From CAWFLT01 sp963816795 (GTDB lineage: Bacteria; Acidobacteriota; Vicinamibacteria; Vicinamibacterales; SCN-69-37), in the NCBI GenBank assembly GCA_963816795.1, contig CAWFLT010000014.1, positions 372,001 to 436,000 of the forward strand: 64,000 nucleotides of DNA, in the 5' to 3' direction. The translations under genes were made by a program, and so were the position numbers. Below the pieces are notes generated by a model, which saw nothing but the letters and a program-made list of their open reading frames with translations, was not told the origin of the DNA and made no database searches. Positions 60,301 through 64,000 of the stretch are shown piece after piece. Positions within the stretch are counted from its first letter, which is position 1. Every line of letters starts with the position of its first letter.

Positions 60301-62748
60301 CTACGCCAGGCTCAGCCGCCGCGCCGCGGCTTCTTCGGACCGCGGCGGCTCCACGGGCCGTGCGGCCGCGGACGCCGGCGGCAGGAGCGCCAGCTTGAGC
60401 ACTTCGTCCATTTCATCCACGTAGTGAACGGTCAGGCCGCGACGCAGCTCTTCCGTCAGGTCTTCGCGGATGTTCTTCGCGTTCTGACGCGGCAGAATCA
60501 CGGTCGTGATGCCGGCCCGCTTGGCGGCCAGGACCTTCTCCTTGATTCCGCCGACCGGCAGCACCCGCCCCGAGAGCGTGATCTCGCCGGTCATGGCGAC
60601 GTCGCTGCGCACCGGCCTGGCCGCGAGCGCCGACGCCAGCGCGGTCACGATCGTCACGCCTGCCGAGGGGCCGTCCTTGGGGATGGCGCCCGCCGGCACG
60701 TGCATGTGGATCTCGCTGTCGCGATAGAACTGCGGATCGACCCCAAACCGTGTCGCGTGCGCGCGGAACCAGGACAACGCGATTCGCGCCGACTCCTTCA
60801 TCACGTCGCCGAGCTGACCGGTGAGCGTCAACTGGCTGCCGCCGGCCATCCGTGAGACTTCGACGAACAGGACATCGCCGCCGACCGGCGTCCAGGCGAG
60901 GCCGATGGCGACGCCCGGATCCTTGGTGCGGTCTTTCATCTCCTCGTCGAGATGCCGCGGCGCGCCGAGGAGCTCCTCCACGACCTGACGGGTGATGACC
61001 ACCGGGGCCGCCTGGCCTTCGGCCTGCCGGCGCGCGATCTTGCGACAGATGGCGCCGATTTCACGCTCGAGGTTGCGGACGCCGGCCTCCCGCGTATAGC
61101 CGCGGATGATCGCCGACAGCGCCTCGTCCTCGAAGCTCATCGCCGCCGGCGAGAGGCCATGATTGGCGACCTGCCGGCCGACCAGGTGATCGCGCGCGAT
61201 CCTGAGCTTCTCCTCTTCGGTATAGCCCGGCACCTCGAGCACCTCCATACGATCGCGGAGCGGTCCGGGAATCGTGTCGAGGACGTTCGCGGTGGTGATG
61301 AACAACACCTCCGACAGGTCGAACGGCACGTCGAGATAGTGATCGCGAAAGCCGTTGTTCTGTTCCGGGTCGAGGACCTCGAGCAGCGCCGAGGCCGGGT
61401 CGCCCCGGAAATCCGAACCGAGCTTGTCGATCTCGTCGAGGATGAACACCGGGTTCCGCGATTCGGCGCGGCGCAGCCCCTGGATGATCTGCCCGGGCAG
61501 GGCGCCGATGTAGGTACGGCGGTGGCCGCGGATCTCCGCTTCGTCGCGCATGCCCCCGAGGGAGACGCGGACGACCTTCCGCCCCAGCGAGGTGGCGATC
61601 GACTTGGCGAGCGACGTCTTGCCGACGCCGGGAGGGCCGACGAAGCACAGGATCGGGCCCTTCACGTCCGGCTTCAGCTTGCGGACGGCGAGGTATTCGA
61701 GGATCCGGTCCTTGGCGCGCTCGAGACCTGAATGATCGGCGTCGAGCACGTCCTTTGCTTTGGCGAGGTCGATGGCCTCGTCGGTCCGCTTCGCCCACGG
61801 CAGCGCCACGAGCCAGTCGATGTAGGTCCGCGCCACGGTGTATTCCGCGGCCGCGGCCGGCATCTTGGAGAGGCGGTCCAGCTCGCGCAGCGCTTCCTTC
61901 TTCACGTCGTCGGGCATTCCGGCGGCGTCGATCTTCTCGCGCAGCTCGTCGATCTCCTTGGCCTGGTCGTCGCCCTCGCCAAGCTCCTTCTGGATCGCCT
62001 TCATCTGCTCGCGCAGGAAATAGTCGCGCTGGCTCTTGCCCACCTCCGACTGCACCTGCGACTGGATCTTCGACCCGAGCTCGAGGACCTCGAGCTCCTT
62101 GGTCAGAATGCGGTTGAGCTCGGCCATGCGCTGGCGGACGTCGAGCGTCGCGAGCAATTCCTGTTTCACTCCGGTGCCGATGGTGCTGAGACTCGAAGCG
62201 ATGAAGTCGGCCAGCCGCCCGGCGCCCGTAATGTTGGCCGCCAGGGCCGTGAGGTCCTCCGAAAGGACCGGTGACAACTGCACGACCTGCTGGAAATTCG
62301 TCCGCACGTTGCGCTGGAGCGCGTCGACCTCGATCGTGTCGGACTCACGCGTCGTCTCCGCCGCCTCCACCACTTCGGCACGGAGATAGGGCGTCTGTTC
62401 GGAGAGTCGCACGAGGCGGATTCTGGCCAGCCCCTGGACGATGAGCCGCAGGCTGCCGTCCGGCAGCTTGAACATCTTGTGGATGTGCGTCAGGGTGCCA
62501 ATGGGATGCAGGTCGTCCTGTCCCGGCTCCTCCTGCGTCGGATCCTTTTGCGTGAAGACGCCGATGAGCTTGCCGCCGGCGATCGCCTCGTCAATCAGCT
62601 TGACGGAGCTCTCGCGGGCGACCGCGAGGGGCATGAAGGAATTCGGAAAGAGCACCGTGTCGCGCAGCGGCAACACCGGCACGTCCGCCGGAACGGTGTA
62701 CGAGCGGTCACCGACGCCCAGCTGGACGCGAGTGGCTTCGTCGCTCAT
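60301..62748 (-). CDS. lon: Lon ATP-dependent protease
   Basis: 815 residues. N-terminal LAN domain (VPVLPLRDTVLFPNSFMPL), coiled coil, AAA+ module with Walker A CFVGPPGVGKTSLAK near residue 370 and Walker B VFILDEIDK, then the Ser-Lys protease domain with PKDGPSAGVTI (Ser near 690) and VGGIKEKVLAA (Lys near 733). It degrades misfolded and regulatory proteins. GAGGAGG lies upstream of the ATG at 62748. A strong hairpin sits in the upstream gap. Confidence 0.97.
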   Translation of the reverse strand: MSDEATRVQLGVGDRSYTVPADVPVLPLRDTVLFPNSFMPLAVARESSVKLIDEAIAGGKLIGVFTQKDPTQEEPGQDDLHPIGTLTHIHKMFKLPDGSLRLIVQGLARIRLVRLSEQTPYLRAEVVEAAETTRESDTIEVDALQRNVRTNFQQVVQLSPVLSEDLTALAANITGAGRLADFIASSLSTIGTGVKQELLATLDVRQRMAELNRILTKELEVLELGSKIQSQVQSEVGKSQRDYFLREQMKAIQKELGEGDDQAKEIDELREKIDAAGMPDDVKKEALRELDRLSKMPAAAAEYTVARTYIDWLVALPWAKRTDEAIDLAKAKDVLDADHSGLERAKDRILEYLAVRKLKPDVKGPILCFVGPPGVGKTSLAKSIATSLGRKVVRVSLGGMRDEAEIRGHRRTYIGALPGQIIQGLRRAESRNPVFILDEIDKLGSDFRGDPASALLEVLDPEQNNGFRDHYLDVPFDLSEVLFITTANVLDTIPGPLRDRMEVLEVPGYTEEEKLRIARDHLVGRQVANHGLSPAAMSFEDEALSAIIRGYTREAGVRNLEREIGAICRKIARRQAEGQAAPVVITRQVVEELLGAPRHLDEEMKDRTKDPGVAIGLAWTPVGGDVLFVEVSRMAGGSQLTLTGQLGDVMKESARIALSWFRAHATRFGVDPQFYRDSEIHMHVPAGAIPKDGPSAGVTIVTALASALAARPVRSDVAMTGEITLSGRVLPVGGIKEKVLAAKRAGITTVILPRQNAKNIREDLTEELRRGLTVHYVDEMDEVLKLALLPPASAAARPVEPPRSEEAAARRLSLA

Positions 62749-62807
62749 GTTCGTGGCCTCCTCGATGGGCAGGGTGGCTGCCCGCGATCTGACTCCCGTT
62801 AGACGCC

Positions 62808-62845
62808 GGGTGGAGGCTGTGCGGCACACCGTGCAGCCTCCACCC
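62808..62845. terminator. Strong hairpin between the DksA-type gene and lon
   Basis: GGGTGGAGGCTG (62808-62819) pairs perfectly with CAGCCTCCACCC (62834-62845), and five more pairs close to a CACA loop. There is no T tract, so it may end the dksA-type transcript weakly, or act as a structured leader or mRNA-stability element for lon. Confidence 0.55.
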
Positions 62846-62884
62846 TCGGCGGAGCCTGCACGATGTGTGTAGGACGCCGTACCG

Positions 62885-63331
62885 TTAGTTCAAGTCCAGA
62901 AGGAACCCTCCGGACCGGCGCTGCGAGAGAATCCGCTCCCGCTGCTCGGCGATTTCCCGGGCCTCCTCGCAATCCTTGCAGCGGACTGCGAAGGGCAGCG
63001 CGCGGAGTCGCCGCTCCGAAATCTCGTCACCGCACTCGAAGCAGTAGCCGAAGGTCCCCTCGTCGAGCCGTGACAGGGCTTCCTCGATCTTGTGCAGCGT
63101 CTCGGACTTCATCTGGATCAACGCGAACTCGATGTCGTCCTGAATATCAGCTTCCGACGTTTCGGCGGCGTCGAGCACGCCCTTCCCTTCACCGGACGCG
63201 CCCTCGGCTCGAACGTCGCGCATCTTTTCCTGCACTTCGCTCAAGATCTCGCGGCGTCGCTCCTCGAGAATTCGTCGGAGTTCAACGTAGCGCTCCCGCG
63301 CCATTTTCGACTCTGTGTTGCGTGCCTTCAT
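62885..63331 (-). CDS. TraR/DksA-type zinc-finger protein
   Basis: 148 residues. A coiled coil (about 10-90: ELRRILEERRREILSEVQEK, ADIQDDIEFALIQMKSETLH) precedes a C4 zinc finger GYCFECGDEISERRLRALPF and RCKDCEE. The coil tip and finger match DksA/TraR proteins that bind RNA polymerase's secondary channel, often with ppGpp. GGGAGAC lies upstream. Divergent from rpmB across about 590 bases. Confidence 0.88.
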   Translation of the reverse strand: MKARNTESKMARERYVELRRILEERRREILSEVQEKMRDVRAEGASGEGKGVLDAAETSEADIQDDIEFALIQMKSETLHKIEEALSRLDEGTFGYCFECGDEISERRLRALPFAVRCKDCEEAREIAEQRERILSQRRSGGFLLDLN

Positions 63332-63917
63332 GACCGTGTCTCCCTTCCCGCCCGCCGTTCACGCAGCGCCAGGATGGCTATCCCCCTAGCAAGAAATCTG
63401 CCAATCCTAACAGAATCGGCACCCTGCGTAAAGTTCCGTCGTACCCATCGCGCAGGACAAGGTGTGTCATTCTTTCACCACGCTGCCCGTGCGCCTCCAC
63501 TTGCCAACCCGTTCGCTTCGTTCCTATCCGGTCACCGGCTGACCGATTTTGAGGACGATGTCCTCCTGGCTGAACAAGTGCTTTCGTATCAACCAATTAA
63601 TGCCAGTTACTGCGGCTCCAACGCCGCCGTTCTGGTGCCTTAGACGACTGGAGGGGGCCTCTCGGTTCTGTCTGTTCGTCCACGCCGCATGTTCAAACCG
63701 CCTGACCGTCGGGGCCGTAGCAGCGCACCGATCTCCTAATGCGCGAGCGCGCCAGATATCGGCTCAACTACGAGCTGCACCTCCCCCAGCCACTTCAGGT
63801 CGTGGCTGCGGTGGCTGCCGTGCCCAGGATGAGTCATCCTGGGTCTCGAAGTAATACGGCGGTCTGCTATACTTGGATGTTTCTGGAAGCGGCTTGGATC
63901 CGTTCGAGAGGTCAGCG
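63332..63917. other. Long intergenic region with two hairpins
   Basis: No gene is supported in these 586 bases, which are less GC-rich than the surroundings. Two small stems lie close together: CAGCCAC/GTGGCTG (63787-63808) and CCCAGGAT/ATCCTGGG (63823-63843). They lie upstream of the rpmB -10 box, so they are not part of the rpmB leader. A small RNA or terminator is possible; I do not recognise 6S, 4.5S, tmRNA or RNase P. Confidence 0.5.
63868..63873 (+). promoter_or_regulatory. -10 box of rpmB
   Basis: TATACT lies 44 bases before the rpmB ATG. No clear -35 box is seen. The 5' leader would be about 35-40 bases and includes GAGAGG near the start codon. Confidence 0.5.
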
Positions 63918-64000
63918 ATGGCGAAGCAATGCGAAGTGTGCGGCAAGACCCCGGTCGTCGGCCGGTCCCACAGTCACGCCAATAACGTCACCGCCCGGCG
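63918..64000 (+). CDS. rpmB: 50S ribosomal protein L28, 5' part only
   Basis: The first 27 residues, MAKQCEVCGKTPVVGRSHSH and ANNVTARR, match L28. CEVC is the N-terminal half of the zinc-binding C4 form. GAGAGG lies 10 bases upstream. The window ends inside the gene. Confidence 0.92.
   Translation, partial: MAKQCEVCGKTPVVGRSHSHANNVTAR

Overview
The window is high-GC bacterial chromosome. Several features suggest an Acidobacteriota lineage, Vicinamibacteria-like: repeated PadR plus ADOP/MacB-type permease pairs, a Ser/Thr kinase fused to a TolB-like propeller, DUF1326/DUF2182, a TAT-exported Gfo/Idh/MocA oxidoreductase and a selenocysteine tRNA. This placement is inferred from gene content only. 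There is no rRNA, CRISPR array or prophage.

Layout. 1-3.1 kb: remains of an ADOP permease that dissolve into non-coding, locally CpG-poor sequence. 3.1-6.2 kb: a VapBC module next to a second broken ADOP gene. 6.2-18.8 kb: Gfo/Idh oxidoreductase, PghP/YjqB-like hydrolase, kinase-propeller, DUF1326/DUF2182 pair, PadR-ADOP operon, two bPH2 membrane proteins, and a secreted protein with an LPKTA C-terminal tail. 19-23.4 kb: two glycoside hydrolases. 23.6-32.8 kb: PadR-ADOP, RHH protein, RRM protein, SIR2 protein, GntR-LacI regulator with a divergent HAD phosphatase, secreted hydrolase and DUF6265 protein. 32.9-37.9 kb: cold-shock protein, tRNA-Sec, HAD, SodC, a degenerate ABC ATPase, PHP protein, a Fur-rubrerythrin fusion and ErpA. 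37.9-49 kb: sugar-phosphate isomerase, methyltransferase, prenyl synthase, phosphodiesterase, BioY, ThiD, MoaE, MoaD, PrfA, PrmC, a four-helix-bundle protein, HIT and GNAT proteins. 49-60 kb: HAD, IleS-LspA-Lgt-RluD-NUDIX and an RND efflux pair. 60-64 kb: Lon, a DksA-type protein and the start of rpmB.

Two observations dominate. First, short-unit tandem repeats fill several intergenic gaps between 43 and 60 kb. The main family is an 8-nt unit, GCAATGRG, arranged as a left array, a short core and an inverted right array. One copy carries a four-helix-bundle (23S IVP/S23-like) gene between its arms. Two others have the same arms with a tiny core, at convergent gene ends, starting at or within a few bases of stop codons. 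This looks like an undescribed inverted-array cassette with 'full' and 'empty' forms. A 9-nt family (GGTACGACG) has the same opposed-arm layout, and a 23/17-nt family fills another convergent junction.

Second, at least eight otherwise well-conserved genes carry single-base frameshifts, several in short C or G runs. This fits uncorrected long-read assembly errors better than eight separate pseudogenes, so they are annotated as CDS with a frameshift. The two ADOP copies at 1-1.8 kb and 3.8-6.2 kb are more deeply damaged and are called pseudogenes.
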